Assembly (NCBI RefSeq): GCF_008080435.1
Contig: NZ_VRKN01000016.1
Span: 24,882-88,881, forward strand
Direction of reading: 5' to 3'
Origin: Enterobacter asburiae
Lineage (GTDB): Bacteria > Pseudomonadota > Gammaproteobacteria > Enterobacterales > Enterobacteriaceae
DNA: 64,000 nucleotides
Of this stretch, positions 33,501 through 42,566 are shown piece by piece. The notes beneath the pieces are model-generated. The model was not told where the DNA came from and searched no databases. It saw only the letters and a program-made list of their open reading frames with translations. A program made the translations under genes and the position numbers. Each line of letters opens with the position of its first letter. The stretch's first letter is position 1.

Positions 33501-33551
33501 ACGCAGACGCCGGAGTTTAAGGCCTTCCTCGTGAACGTGGAAAAGGTGTAA
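30501..33551 (+). CDS. fdoG: formate dehydrogenase-O major subunit, selenoprotein (UGA = Sec196)
   Basis: FdoG is the periplasmic catalytic subunit of the aerobic formate dehydrogenase. It carries bis-MGD molybdenum and one 4Fe-4S cluster (CTYCSVGCG ... CPKGAG). A twin-arginine signal, SRRQFFK, opens the protein. An in-frame TGA at 31086-31088 follows VDNQARV and precedes HGPTVASLAPTFG, exactly where selenocysteine 196 lies in E. coli. Counting through it gives 1016 residues, the E. coli length. The hairpin just after the TGA is the bacterial SECIS. Do not read the TGA as a stop. Confidence 0.96.
31086..31125 (+). promoter_or_regulatory. SECIS element of fdoG
   Basis: The TGA codon is followed at 31103-31115 by AGCAA-GTC-TTGCT, an apical stem with G and U in its loop. 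That is the SelB recognition feature in enterobacterial formate dehydrogenase mRNAs. Confidence 0.85.
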
Positions 33552-33563
33552 CGGAGACGACTT

Positions 33564-34466
33564 ATGGCTTATCAATCTCAAGACATTATCCGTCGTTCCG
33601 CGACTAACGGTTTCACGCCCGCGCCTCAGGCGCGGGACCACCAGCAGGAAGTGGCGAAGCTTATCGACGTGACCACCTGTATCGGCTGCAAAGCCTGTCA
33701 GGTGGCGTGTTCGGAGTGGAACGACCTCCGTGACGAAGTGGGTCACAACGTCGGGGTGTACGACAACCCGGCGGACCTGACCGCCAAGTCCTGGACGGTG
33801 ATGCGTTTCTCGGAAGTGGAGCAGAACGACAAACTGGAATGGCTTATCCGCAAAGACGGCTGTATGCACTGTGCGGATCCGGGCTGCCTGAAAGCGTGCC
33901 CGTCAGAAGGGGCTATCATTCAGTATGCCAACGGTATCGTCGACTTCCAGTCCGAGCAGTGCATCGGCTGCGGCTACTGCATCGCAGGCTGTCCGTTCGA
34001 CGTACCGCGACTGAACCCGGAAGACAACCGCGTCTACAAATGTACGCTGTGTGTCGACCGTGTGAACGTCGGTCAGGAGCCTGCATGCGTGAAGACCTGC
34101 CCAACCGGCGCTATCCACTTTGGCTCCAAAGAGGATATGAAAACGCTGGCGGCAGAGCGCGTGGGCGAGCTGAAAACCCGTGGTTACGACAATGCAGGCC
34201 TGTACGATCCGGCCGGGGTTGGCGGTACGCACGTGATGTACGTGCTGCACCACGCCGACAAGCCGAACCTGTATCACGGTCTGCCGGAGAACCCGGAAAT
34301 CAGCGCCACCGTGAAGTTCTGGAAAGGCATCTGGAAACCGCTGGCAGCGGTCGGTTTTGCTGCCACCTTCGCAGCAAGTATCTTCCACTACGTCGGCGTT
34401 GGTCCGAACCGCGCGGAAGAGGAAGACGACAACCTGCATGAAGAGAAAGACGAGGTGCGCAAATGA
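33564..34466 (+). CDS. fdoH: formate dehydrogenase-O iron-sulfur subunit FdoH
   Basis: FdoH relays electrons from FdoG to the cytochrome b subunit through four 4Fe-4S clusters. The 300-residue protein has four cysteine groups ([43 protein letters not shown] ... CVKTC). A single C-terminal membrane helix (about 256-279) anchors it on the periplasmic side. It starts 12 bases after fdoG and overlaps fdoI by four bases. Confidence 0.97.
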   Translation: MAYQSQDIIRRSATNGFTPAPQARDHQQEVAKLIDVTTCIGCKACQVACSEWNDLRDEVGHNVGVYDNPADLTAKSWTVMRFSEVEQNDKLEWLIRKDGCMHCADPGCLKACPSEGAIIQYANGIVDFQSEQCIGCGYCIAGCPFDVPRLNPEDNRVYKCTLCVDRVNVGQEPACVKTCPTGAIHFGSKEDMKTLAAERVGELKTRGYDNAGLYDPAGVGGTHVMYVLHHADKPNLYHGLPENPEISATVKFWKGIWKPLAAVGFAATFAASIFHYVGVGPNRAEEEDDNLHEEKDEVRK

Positions 34467-35098
34467 GAAAACGTGACACCATCGTGCGCTACACCGCGCC
34501 GGAACGCATCAACCACTGGGTCACCGCCTTCTGCTTCATGCTGGCGGCGATAAGCGGGCTGGGGTTCTTCTTCCCGTCCTTCAACTGGCTGATGCAGATC
34601 ATGGGGACACCACAGCTGGCACGCATACTGCACCCGTTTGTGGGCGTCATCATGTTCGCGTCGTTCATCATCATGTTTTTCCGCTACTGGCACCATAACC
34701 TAATCAATCGGGATGATATCTTTTGGGCGAAGAATATTCGTAAGATCGTCGTCAACGAGGAAGTGGGTGATACCGGGCGTTATAACTTCGGCCAGAAATG
34801 CGTATTCTGGGCGGCGATTATCTTCCTGGTCCTGTTGCTGGTGAGCGGCGTGATCATCTGGCGTCCGTACTTTGCGCCTGCTTTCTCAATCCCGGTGATC
34901 CGATTCGCGCTGATGCTGCATTCATTTGCCGCAGTGGCGCTAATTGTGGTTATCATGGTGCATATCTACGCCGCCCTTTGGGTGAAAGGCACCATTACCG
35001 CGATGGTGGAAGGATGGGTAACCAGTACGTGGGCGAAGAAACATCACCCGCGCTGGTACCGAGAGGTCCGCCAGAAACAGGAAAAGTCATCTGAATGA
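34463..35098 (+). CDS. fdoI: formate dehydrogenase-O cytochrome b556 subunit FdoI
   Basis: FdoI is the inner-membrane diheme cytochrome that passes electrons from FdoH to quinone. The 211-residue protein has four membrane segments with heme-ligand His residues ([44 protein letters not shown]). It overlaps fdoH and fdhE by four bases each (ATGA), so the operon is tightly coupled. Confidence 0.96.
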   Translation: MRKRDTIVRYTAPERINHWVTAFCFMLAAISGLGFFFPSFNWLMQIMGTPQLARILHPFVGVIMFASFIIMFFRYWHHNLINRDDIFWAKNIRKIVVNEEVGDTGRYNFGQKCVFWAAIIFLVLLLVSGVIIWRPYFAPAFSIPVIRFALMLHSFAAVALIVVIMVHIYAALWVKGTITAMVEGWVTSTWAKKHHPRWYREVRQKQEKSSE

Positions 35099-36024
35099 GT
35101 ATTCGCATAATCCCGCAAGATGAGCTGGGGTCGAGCGAGAAACGCACGGCGGATTATATTCCGCCGTTGTTATTCCCCAGACTCAAGAACCTCTACAACC
35201 GCCGCGCAGAGCGTCTGCGCGAGCTGGCAGAGAACAACCCGCTGGGCGATTTTCTGCGTTTTGCCGCGCTGGTTGCCCACGCGCAGGAAGTGGTGCTGTA
35301 CGATCACCCGCTGCAAATGGATCTGACCGCGCGCATCAAAGAAGCCAACGTGCAGGGCAAGCCGCCGCTGGACATTCACGTCCTGCCGCGCGACAAGCAC
35401 TGGCAAAAGCTGCTGCATTCGCTGATTGCCGAGCTGAAGCCGGAGATGAGCGGTACCGCGCTGGCGGTTATCGAGAATCTGGAAAAAGCCTCTGACCTGG
35501 AGCTGGAAGAGATGGCGAGCGCGCTGTTCGCGTCCGACTTCTCGCTGGTGAGCAGCGATAAAGCGCCGTTTATCTGGGCTGCGCTGTCGCTCTACTGGGC
35601 GCAAATGGCAAGCCTGATCCCCGGTAAAGCCCGCGCCGAATACGGCGAGGCGCGTCAGTTCTGCCCGGTCTGCGGCTCAATGCCGGTCTCCAGCATGGTG
35701 CAAATCGGCACCACTCAGGGGCTGCGCTACCTGCACTGCAACCTGTGTGAAACCGAGTGGCACGTGGTGCGCATCAAGTGCAGCAACTGCGAGCAGACCC
35801 GCGATCTGAACTACTGGTCGCTGGAAAATGAAGAAGCGGCAGTGAAAGCCGAAAGCTGCGGCGACTGCGGCACTTACCTGAAGATTCTGTACCAGGAAAA
35901 AGACCCGAAAGTCGAAGCGGTGGCCGACGATCTCGCCTCGCTGATTCTGGATGCGAAGATGGAGCAGGAGGGCTTTGCCCGCAGCTCTATCAACCCGTTC
36001 CTGTTCCCAGGTGAAGGGGAGTAA
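35095..36024 (+). CDS. fdhE: formate dehydrogenase maturation protein FdhE
   Basis: FdhE is a cytosolic factor that binds Tat-dependent formate dehydrogenases before export. The 309-residue protein has a helical N-terminal half. A C-terminal rubredoxin-like region follows with four CxxC pairs ([28 protein letters not shown]) that bind metal. It ends the fdoGHI-fdhE operon. Confidence 0.96.
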   Translation: MSIRIIPQDELGSSEKRTADYIPPLLFPRLKNLYNRRAERLRELAENNPLGDFLRFAALVAHAQEVVLYDHPLQMDLTARIKEANVQGKPPLDIHVLPRDKHWQKLLHSLIAELKPEMSGTALAVIENLEKASDLELEEMASALFASDFSLVSSDKAPFIWAALSLYWAQMASLIPGKARAEYGEARQFCPVCGSMPVSSMVQIGTTQGLRYLHCNLCETEWHVVRIKCSNCEQTRDLNYWSLENEEAAVKAESCGDCGTYLKILYQEKDPKVEAVADDLASLILDAKMEQEGFARSSINPFLFPGEGE

Positions 36025-36032
36025 TTTCCATT

Positions 36033-36063
36033 TAGCCCGGTCAGCCTCTTTGCTGCCGGGCTA
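36033..36063. terminator. hairpin between fdhE and the antitoxin gene
   Basis: TAGCCCGG and CCGGGCTA enclose a smaller CAGC/GCTG pairing. There is no good T run on either side, so termination is possible but weak. Confidence 0.4.
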
Positions 36064-36064
36064 A

Positions 36065-36355
36065 TTACTGCGAAAGTGCAGGGATAACATGTTGCGGATC
36101 GTTGGCAATAGCACGTAGCAGCGCTTTAGCCGGCCCAGTAGGCGAACGTCTGCCTTGTTCCCAGTTACGCAGTGTATCGACACTAACAGAAATTAAATTC
36201 GCGAATTTACTCTGCGATAGCCCGGACGCCTGACGGATTTCTTTGATTTTCATCGCATCGATTTGAAAAGTACGTGACGGTTCACGTTTGCCCTCAGCGA
36301 TTTCGTTCATTTGCGCCAGGCTTTGGGTTAACCGCTCAAAGAGTGCCTTGTCCAT
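36065..36355 (-). CDS. XRE-type antitoxin of a HigBA/RelE-like pair
   Basis: This is the likely antitoxin, and a DNA-binding autorepressor. The 96-residue protein has a helix-turn-helix (MKIKEIRQASGLSQSKFANLISVSVDTLRNWEQGRRSPTGPAKALL, about 35-80), like HigA2-type antitoxins that lie second in the operon. Its start is adjacent to the toxin stop. An N-terminal segment of about 30 residues may be the toxin-binding part. The pair lies between fdhE and the esterase, on the opposite strand to both. Confidence 0.85.
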   Translation of the reverse strand: MDKALFERLTQSLAQMNEIAEGKREPSRTFQIDAMKIKEIRQASGLSQSKFANLISVSVDTLRNWEQGRRSPTGPAKALLRAIANDPQHVIPALSQ

Positions 36356-36667
36356 TTACCACCTCTCAATCATCTTTCTCAGTACGGCTTTTTCACTCGC
36401 AGACAGGTCATCTTTAATCCCTTTGCGATAGATGAGCAGCAGCCTGATTTCAAGCTCACGCGTGCGATGAAAATAGATCACCCTGACTCCACCACGCTTT
36501 CCCCTGCCTCCTGAAAGCCAACGAATCTTTCGTAGGCCTCCCGTATTTTGGATCAGATCGCCATAATCAGGTTGCGTTGCCAGGAAAACCTGAAACTTAT
36601 GGTATTCCTCGTCATCCAGTAACGTTTTGACGTCTTCTGTGAAAATATCCGTTTCAATGAATAGCAT
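36356..36667 (-). CDS. RelE/HigB-type mRNA interferase toxin
   Basis: This is a probable ribosome-dependent mRNA-cutting toxin. The 103-residue protein has the family core GDLIQNTGGLRKIRWLSGGRGKRGGVRVIYFHR, resembling Vibrio HigB2. Basic Lys and Arg residues stand where catalysis occurs. The toxin gene precedes the antitoxin, the HigBA order. A promoter lies immediately upstream (TTGCTA at 36697-36692, 16 bases, TATAAT at 36675-36670, minus strand), making the mRNA almost leaderless. Confidence 0.85.
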   Translation of the reverse strand: MLFIETDIFTEDVKTLLDDEEYHKFQVFLATQPDYGDLIQNTGGLRKIRWLSGGRGKRGGVRVIYFHRTRELEIRLLLIYRKGIKDDLSASEKAVLRKMIERW

Positions 36668-36706
36668 AAATTATACGCCATTGACTTATAGTAGCAAACA
36701 TCCAAT

Positions 36707-36723
36707 GTACGTCAATGACGTAC
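36707..36723. promoter_or_regulatory. palindromic operator upstream of the toxin-antitoxin operon
   Basis: GTACGTCA-A-TGACGTAC is a perfect 8-bp inverted repeat about 10 bases upstream of the -35 hexamer of the toxin promoter. It fits binding of the antitoxin HTH dimer. Confidence 0.6.
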
Positions 36724-36896
36724 CCCTAATATGAGTTACGTTATTGCGATTTTGGTTACTTATCCATCTGTTTCATCAAGTGATGTTAGTTTCTGCGAGC
36801 CGTTTTCCAGATCACTGGTTTCACACAATTTGATGTTTTCTTCTGCATTAAACCAGGTTATAAGACTGTGTATTCATACAGCAAAAGGACGCCGCC

Positions 36897-37817
36897 ATGG
36901 CTCTTGAAAAGGGTATTGATAAGCTTGTTCAAGATTTTATTGCTGCAGGAAGACCTTCCTCGCGAAAGCAAAATATTGATGACCGGAGGGCTGGGTATGT
37001 CGCCAGCACAGAACTGGCCGGAGAGACAGAAGCTCGCGTCCAGGTTGAAACGCATGTTCTTGAAGGTATGACCTTTCGGGTATTTTCGCCCCTCAATGCA
37101 CCAGAAACACTACCTGCAGCCATCTACTATCACGGTGGATGCTTTATCAGCGGCGGCTTTGATACCCATGACAATCAACTCCGTCAGTTAGCCTACTATG
37201 GCAATTGCCGGGTGGTTGCGATTCAGTACAGGTTGGCACCGGAACATACCTTCCCCGCCGCGCATGACGATGCAGAAAGAGGTGCGGATCTGGTCTGGCA
37301 ATATGCAGGCAAATTAGGCGTAGATAAGAACCGGCTCACCCTCTGTGGAGACAGCGCAGGAGGGCATCTGGCGCTGGTAACGGCGCTGAGGCTTAAGGTT
37401 AAAGGGCTGTGGCAACCTGTGCAGCTTATTCTTATCTATCCCATGCTCGACGCCACGGCCAGTTTTGAAAGTTATGCCCTTAATGGCACGGATTATATTA
37501 TCACCCGCGATACCCTGCTCAGCGGGTATGAAATGTATCTCGCAGAGACTGATCGCCAGCATCCGGAAGCCAGCCCGCTGTGGCGCGATGATTTTTACGG
37601 ACTTCCGCCAGTGCACATCATTACCGCAGAGTACGATCCGCTGTGCGATGAGGGAGAAATGTTGTATCAGCATCTGACTGAGCAGGGTGTGAAGTGTATC
37701 GCTCAGCGCTGGCTGGGCGTCATCCATGGCTTCTTTCAGCTTGGCGGCGTCAGCCAGTCAGCGCGAGACGTTATGCGGGATATCGCCGGGCGGATCAAGC
37801 ACGCCCGAGGTGAATGA
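36897..37817 (+). CDS. alpha/beta hydrolase of the HSL (family IV) esterase group
   Basis: This is a probable carboxylesterase acting on short acyl esters. The 306-residue protein has the oxyanion motif HGGCFISGG (about 79-87), the nucleophile elbow GDSAGG (about 152-157), Asp in AEYDPLCDEGE and His in GVIHGFFQL. An AAAGGA ribosome site precedes the ATG. No signal peptide is seen, so it should be cytosolic. It is next to the toxin-antitoxin pair and not in the E. coli K-12 order, so the two may have arrived together. Confidence 0.85.
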   Translation: MALEKGIDKLVQDFIAAGRPSSRKQNIDDRRAGYVASTELAGETEARVQVETHVLEGMTFRVFSPLNAPETLPAAIYYHGGCFISGGFDTHDNQLRQLAYYGNCRVVAIQYRLAPEHTFPAAHDDAERGADLVWQYAGKLGVDKNRLTLCGDSAGGHLALVTALRLKVKGLWQPVQLILIYPMLDATASFESYALNGTDYIITRDTLLSGYEMYLAETDRQHPEASPLWRDDFYGLPPVHIITAEYDPLCDEGEMLYQHLTEQGVKCIAQRWLGVIHGFFQLGGVSQSARDVMRDIAGRIKHARGE

Positions 37818-37825
37818 ACAGGAGA

Positions 37826-38815
37826 TTACTCCTCCTCGTTCCCACCCTCTTCATACGCGCCATACGGCTTCGCCGGAAGAACGATATAGGTGCCTTCAAA
37901 CACCGCACCCGGTGTTTTATCGCCAAACAGCTCGACCTGCATTTGTACGCGGGCTTTGCGGCCACGAGCCAGACGGTCAAGATCGCCGCCCAGTGACCCC
38001 AGATCGGCCACGGCGCTCGGCTTGCCGCTTATTGGTGCGCTATAGCGAATGTGGGCATCAGCAAGAATGATTGTGCCACCCAGATGGCGCTCGCGCAGCA
38101 TCAGCCAGATAAGCCCCCAGCCGGTGAGCGTGGCCAGTGAGAAAAGACTTCCGGCAAACAGGGTGTGGTGCGGGTTCTGATTGCCAGTTTCCGGCATGGT
38201 GGTAATAAATTTTTGTCCGGTGTACTGCTGAATGCGCACGCCCATTTTTTCACTGAGCGGAATGTGCTGATACCAGGCCTGCTGCAGCTGACCACACCAG
38301 TCGGCGCGATGAAGAATATCATCCAGCGTGGCGATGGGTTTAATCATCAAAAAATGACGAATCGGCGTGGTTTGCGGGGTCGTGATTTCCCCCTGATTCA
38401 CAAAACCGAGTTTGGCGAAGAATTCTACGGCATCTTCGCGGGCGCTACAGGTGACGCGCTTCACCCCTTCCTGACGGGCGACGGATTCCAGCGTCATGGC
38501 CATCAGGGTGCCGAGCCCTTTGTCCTGCACGGAAGGATGAACCGCCATAAAGCGAATAGACGCTTCGTTATCGGCGTTAATATACAAACGCCCGACGGCG
38601 ACGAGGTTGCCCTCTTCGTCCATCACCATCTGATGGTGGGCCATCGCGTCCCAGGCGTCGCGTTCAGAGCCTTTTGGCTGATGCAGTGGCTTGCGCAGCA
38701 TTTCCCAGCGGAACTGGTAATAAGCGTCTAACTCTTCTTCCGTTTGCGGTACTCGAAGGTGATACATAGCTGTACTCTCTCTTGTTACCCGCGGCCACGC
38801 CGCCAGTTGGCTCAT
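37826..38815 (-). CDS. fabY: FabY-type acetyl-ACP synthase (YiiD): GNAT and hotdog domains
   Basis: YiiD/FabY supports initiation of fatty-acid synthesis. It joins an N-terminal GNAT acyltransferase domain (about 17-165, [23 protein letters not shown]) to a C-terminal hotdog thioesterase-like domain (about 185-329, [21 protein letters not shown]). The ATG at 38815 gives 329 residues, the E. coli length. It overlaps the dtd stop by four bases. It is the last gene of the yihX-yihY-dtd-fabY run. Confidence 0.92.
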   Translation of the reverse strand: MSQLAAWPRVTRESTAMYHLRVPQTEEELDAYYQFRWEMLRKPLHQPKGSERDAWDAMAHHQMVMDEEGNLVAVGRLYINADNEASIRFMAVHPSVQDKGLGTLMAMTLESVARQEGVKRVTCSAREDAVEFFAKLGFVNQGEITTPQTTPIRHFLMIKPIATLDDILHRADWCGQLQQAWYQHIPLSEKMGVRIQQYTGQKFITTMPETGNQNPHHTLFAGSLFSLATLTGWGLIWLMLRERHLGGTIILADAHIRYSAPISGKPSAVADLGSLGGDLDRLARGRKARVQMQVELFGDKTPGAVFEGTYIVLPAKPYGAYEEGGNEEE

Positions 38816-39249
38816 ACCTGGAGCCAGAATGTGACGGGGCCATCGTTCACCAGCGAAACCTGCATATCTGCAGCGAATCGTCCGGTTTGCGTATTCATTT
38901 CCTGCTGGCGACAACGCTCAACAAAGTACTCGTAAAGTTCTTCTGCACGATCCGGCGCGGCGCCTTTAGAGAAACTCGGGCGCATGCCGCGCTCGGTATC
39001 CGCTACCAGCGTAAACTGGGAAACCACCAGCACGCTGCCGCCCGCCTGCTGGACGTTCAGGTTCATCTTACCTTCCGCATCGCTGAAAATACGGTAGCCC
39101 AGCACGCGCTCACACAAGCGGTTGGCTTTCTGTTCGTCATCATCCTTTTCGACACCTAACAACACCAAAAGTCCTGGGCCAATTTCACCCGTCACCTCTC
39201 CCTCCACGGTGACGCTGGCACGGGTTACGCGCTGTATCAATGCAATCAT
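38812..39249 (-). CDS. dtd: D-aminoacyl-tRNA deacylase
   Basis: Dtd removes D-amino acids and glycine mischarged on tRNA. The 145-residue protein carries both active-site motifs, [12 protein letters not shown] and NDGPVTFWL (Gly-cisPro). It overlaps yihY and fabY by four bases each, so the three are co-translated. Confidence 0.97.
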   Translation of the reverse strand: MIALIQRVTRASVTVEGEVTGEIGPGLLVLLGVEKDDDEQKANRLCERVLGYRIFSDAEGKMNLNVQQAGGSVLVVSQFTLVADTERGMRPSFSKGAAPDRAEELYEYFVERCRQQEMNTQTGRFAADMQVSLVNDGPVTFWLQV

Positions 39250-40127
39250 GGTTGGTCTGCTTCTTGTTGTTTTTCAGCTGCTGCTGCTTTTTTAAGTTCG
39301 CGGTATATACCGAGAGTGACAGTTATTTCGGCACCAAGCAAGACGATACACCAGGTCCAGTAGACCCAGACAAACAAAATGGGGATCACCGCCAGCACGC
39401 CGTAAATCAGCTGATAGGACGGAAACATGGTGATGTAGAGGGCAAACCCTTTTTTACCGAGCTCAAAAAGCAACGCCGCCACCAGCGCCCCCACGACCGC
39501 ATCACGGTTGGGCACGCGCGTGGTCGGCACGACGCTATAGAGCAGCCAGAACGAAAGCCACGACAGGATCAACGGAAAGATGCGAAGCGCATTATCAATA
39601 ACGCCGTTTAAATCACTCGCCCAGCGCAAGGAAAGAAGATACGAACTGATTGCTAGGCTCGCCCCGGCCAGCAGCGGTCCCAGCGTGAGAATCATCCAGT
39701 ACACGGCAAAGGAATACACCTTTGGCCGCGCTTTTTTACTCCGCCAGATAGTGTTCAGCGCGTTATCGATGGCATACATCAACAGCAGCGCAGTGACGAT
39801 AAGACCGCATGCCCCTACAGCCGTCATCTTGCTGGAATTGGCTACAAACTGCTCAATGTAGTTCTGGATGACATCCCCGGTTGCAGGAATGAAATTCGCG
39901 AAGACAAAATGACGAAGCTGCAGGCTCACGTCCGCAAACATCGGAAAGGCGGAAAACAGGGCAAAGATGACCGCCACCAGCGGCACTAATGAGAGCAACG
40001 ACACATAGGCGAGGTTACCCGCCAGTGTGGTCATGTTGTCCTCATCAATACGGTGCCAGAGCAGTTTCAGCCAGGCCCTCAGCGGGCGAGTATGATGCGT
40101 GGCTTTTTGATGAACGGTTTTTAGCAT
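39246..40127 (-). CDS. yihY: BrkB/YihY-family inner-membrane protein
   Basis: This is an integral membrane protein of unclear function. It was once proposed to be RNase BN, which is now known to be a different protein. The 293-residue product has six hydrophobic segments and the family motifs [18 protein letters not shown] and [18 protein letters not shown]. It overlaps yihX by seven bases and dtd by four. Confidence 0.93.
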   Translation of the reverse strand: MLKTVHQKATHHTRPLRAWLKLLWHRIDEDNMTTLAGNLAYVSLLSLVPLVAVIFALFSAFPMFADVSLQLRHFVFANFIPATGDVIQNYIEQFVANSSKMTAVGACGLIVTALLLMYAIDNALNTIWRSKKARPKVYSFAVYWMILTLGPLLAGASLAISSYLLSLRWASDLNGVIDNALRIFPLILSWLSFWLLYSVVPTTRVPNRDAVVGALVAALLFELGKKGFALYITMFPSYQLIYGVLAVIPILFVWVYWTWCIVLLGAEITVTLGIYRELKKAAAAEKQQEADQP

Positions 40128-40720
40128 AGCTGCTTCGCGAAGTAGTTTGGTATCGTCTCTTTTCCGGTCACCAGAATTGACGTTATACCCAACTGGTTAG
40201 CTCCCTCTATATTATCGGCGTTGTCGTCGAAAAAGACCGCATCGGCCGCGGTGAATCCCTCTGACTGCAGAACAGCCTGATAAATTCGCGCTTCAGGTTT
40301 ACGCATCCCCATCTCCTGCGAAAGATAGATCTTATCGGCAGCCGCCTTAACTTCAGGGTATTCCTCAGGCCAGAACGTGGTGTGCAGACGGTTGGTATTT
40401 GACAACACAACGACCCGATGGCCCTGCTCGCGAAGCTTATGCATGATGTCGATCACTTCAGGCCGGATGGCGACAAATACTGCCTGCCAGCCGTGTGAAA
40501 ACTGCTCGTAGCTTAACGGTAGATCCATCTCCTGACAGAAACGTTCAGCAAACTCTTCATCGCCGATCTCGCCGCGTTCATGCTGACGAAAGGTCTCGCC
40601 CATCGCGAAATTCTGCTTCAATGTCGCCAGCGGAACGCGGCTAAAGTCGCTCCATGCGCCCAGCACGCGATTAAAATCGATATCGACGATTACGTTTCCT
40701 AAATCAAAGATATAAAGCAT
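40121..40720 (-). CDS. yihX: alpha-D-glucose-1-phosphate phosphatase YihX (HAD family)
   Basis: YihX hydrolyses alpha-glucose-1-phosphate. The 199-residue product from ATG 40720 ([21 protein letters not shown]) has CAGGAGATAAAC before it. The HAD motifs are [16 protein letters not shown], and the Lys and Asp in MRKPEARIY and FFDDNADN. The extended frame to 40882 is not coding-like. It is the first gene of the yihX-yihY-dtd-fabY operon and borders the accessory cassette. Confidence 0.94.
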   Translation of the reverse strand: MLYIFDLGNVIVDIDFNRVLGAWSDFSRVPLATLKQNFAMGETFRQHERGEIGDEEFAERFCQEMDLPLSYEQFSHGWQAVFVAIRPEVIDIMHKLREQGHRVVVLSNTNRLHTTFWPEEYPEVKAAADKIYLSQEMGMRKPEARIYQAVLQSEGFTAADAVFFDDNADNIEGANQLGITSILVTGKETIPNYFAKQLC

Positions 40721-40808
40721 GTTTATCTCCTGCTCGCCGTGGAGAGGTAACTGTAGCGGGAATAAAGAGATTTGACTATGCGTGCTGTCTAAGGTGTGCG
40801 ATCGATTT

Positions 40809-41279
40809 CTACGGCGCGTTTTTACGACAGTAAAGTGAAGGGACGTTTGACGCGGCAAAAATCCATGCCCCCCGATACTCATCGATCATCAGGCTCAACT
40901 CTCTTCCCGGCGTGCGATAAAAACCCGGCAGCGTTGCGTTGATATCAGCCTCATCCGCATCATCGGCAAAGGTTTTAACAATACGATCGTTATTTAATAC
41001 GCGCGCGTTCTGATGATAGCTGTAGTGAAAATAGATGGTCCGGTTAACTTCAGAAACCGTCTGACCAAATAATTTGCCGTTTATGACGGTGGAACCCTCC
41101 CGATGCTGCATCCGCCAGGAAACCGTACCCACAAATCGGTTTTTACCAATCGTCCATTCCACATCTCCCGTACAACGTATCGGCGTACTCGACAAATGCG
41201 AATAAACTAGCCAGCCACTGGTGATAGCGGCCCCCAGAAACGCCGCCAGCAAAATAATACGGTTCCGGAGTGTCTTCAT
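40809..41279 (-). CDS. FidL-like membrane-anchored partner of the adjacent ToxR-type regulator
   Basis: This 156-residue protein has one N-terminal membrane segment (about 7-28) and a periplasmic domain with two Cys (in PIRCTGDVEW and PSLYCRKNAP) that could form a disulfide. Its size, topology and place downstream of a ToxR/CadC-like gene resemble FidL next to MarT in Salmonella SPI-3, or ToxS next to ToxR. Its ATG overlaps the regulator stop (ATGA). The FidL assignment rests on organisation and topology, not on a certain motif. Confidence 0.65.
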   Translation of the reverse strand: MKTLRNRIILLAAFLGAAITSGWLVYSHLSSTPIRCTGDVEWTIGKNRFVGTVSWRMQHREGSTVINGKLFGQTVSEVNRTIYFHYSYHQNARVLNNDRIVKTFADDADEADINATLPGFYRTPGRELSLMIDEYRGAWIFAASNVPSLYCRKNAP

Positions 41280-42019
41280 TGCTCATGCGCCCAAAAATAA
41301 TGCGTGGTACATAACGCTGCCGCGTTCCGTCGCGCATCGTTATTACAGACAAACGCCGCGATTCGCTCCGTTTTACTATAGCCGATGAGAAAAACGTATC
41401 GTTTTTCGGCGCACAGACCAGGATAATTTTTTAACAGGCGCACGTAATGATCCTGAATAGGTTCATTCGGTGCATAAAAAAGCTGGCAGGCGTTGGTCGT
41501 GTTGCCCATTGAAAGTGGAATAAAATGACTAAACGGCATGTTCTGGTGATGTTTATATAATATCACCCCGTTGATAAGCGCGATTAGCAAAAGCGTAGCG
41601 GTGGTTATTATCAACCAGGCTGGCTTCTGCCTCGCGGTGGTATCGGCGATTGCCACGTCTTTATTGACGATTACCAGGTCAGCGGTTGGGGTAAATACTT
41701 CAACCTGAGTGCTTTCGGAAAGCATCAGCCCGCGACGCGAAATGGTTTTTACCGTATCGCGCGGTAACCCCACTTCAGCCAGTGCATTGCGTAATGTCAA
41801 AATGGCCTGGTAAAACGTATTCGGTGTAGTGACGTCATTGCGCTCCCCCCATCCCACCACCATTAACTGGTTTTGCGAAATAATGTCCCCAGGATGGGTG
41901 ACGAGATAAAGAAAACAGAGATTGGCAGGAAGCTGCAATTGTATCGTGCGCCCGGTAATATGATTCACCAGGGTTTTGTTTTCTGGGTCATACTCGACCA
42001 ACTTGTTAATGAGATACAA
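41276..42019 (-). CDS. ToxR/CadC-type membrane-bound winged-helix regulator (MarT-like)
   Basis: This is a one-component regulator with a cytosolic OmpR-type winged helix at the N-terminus (about 1-100: LVEYDPENKTLVNHITGR, GDIISQNQLMVVGWGERN, VKTISRRGLMLSE). A membrane helix lies near 138-160 (AWLIITTATLLLIALINGVILY), and a periplasmic domain contains several Cys. The probable start is TTG 42019 after AGAGGAAAGGA, giving 247 residues. Another TTG at 42043 is possible. It lies with the FidL-like gene and opposite a LuxR-type gene and an autotransporter. Confidence 0.8.
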   Translation of the reverse strand: MYLINKLVEYDPENKTLVNHITGRTIQLQLPANLCFLYLVTHPGDIISQNQLMVVGWGERNDVTTPNTFYQAILTLRNALAEVGLPRDTVKTISRRGLMLSESTQVEVFTPTADLVIVNKDVAIADTTARQKPAWLIITTATLLLIALINGVILYKHHQNMPFSHFIPLSMGNTTNACQLFYAPNEPIQDHYVRLLKNYPGLCAEKRYVFLIGYSKTERIAAFVCNNDARRNAAALCTTHYFWAHEQ

Positions 42020-42566
42020 TTTTCCTTTCCTCTGCAATAACAACGCTTAACTTTATACGTTAAAAACATATACGTATATTTAACAACATTATAGGTCAGA
42101 TGGATTAGGCCGCGATACCACCCCATCTAAGATTAAAAACAACGTATTATTTTTCAATCTGTTACAAGGCACTTTTCTTAGGTTTCCCTCATCTAAAACG
42201 ACATAATGAGATTTCATTACACTTCGCCAGGCCAAATAATTATATTGAGCCGCAAGTAGAGAAAAGACTGACGTCACGGTAGATAGAAGAAACGAATCTT
42301 TAGCTATTAGTGCTATTTCGTGAATCTTCTTTTCGACTTTTTTTTGTCGAATAATCTTAAAGGATTGATGGATATTCCTGGTTCACTTCTGCCAGGTGAT
42401 GTTCTTTCGCTATGACGACGGCCTGACGGAATAGAAACCACCAGGAATTTATATTCCCTGCCATTATTTTTCATAAATAAGACAGGACTACCCGATATGT
42501 TTCAAGATTGACACATTTGAACGGCAATGAAATATTGGCAATGAAAATAAGACAGGAGTGGACTGG
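42020..42566. promoter_or_regulatory. AT-rich divergent control region of the autotransporter cassette
   Basis: About 545 bases separate the two regulators, and the stretch is markedly AT-rich against the backbone. It holds TTCGAC-T8-GTCGAA (42332-42351) and a 13-bp direct repeat AAATAAGACAGGA at 42475 and 42545. The first repeat is a ribosome site for a four-codon frame (42499 region: ATG at 42497, stop at 42511). The second serves the LuxR-type gene. A 62-codon minus-strand frame at 42089-42277 is not convincing. The region is a likely H-NS and MarT-like target by analogy. Confidence 0.5.

Noticed and set aside
42089..42277. A 62-codon minus-strand frame upstream of the ToxR-type regulator.
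   Set aside because: There is no ribosome site and no recognisable domain, in an AT-poor-constraint control region. It could still be real but I cannot support it.
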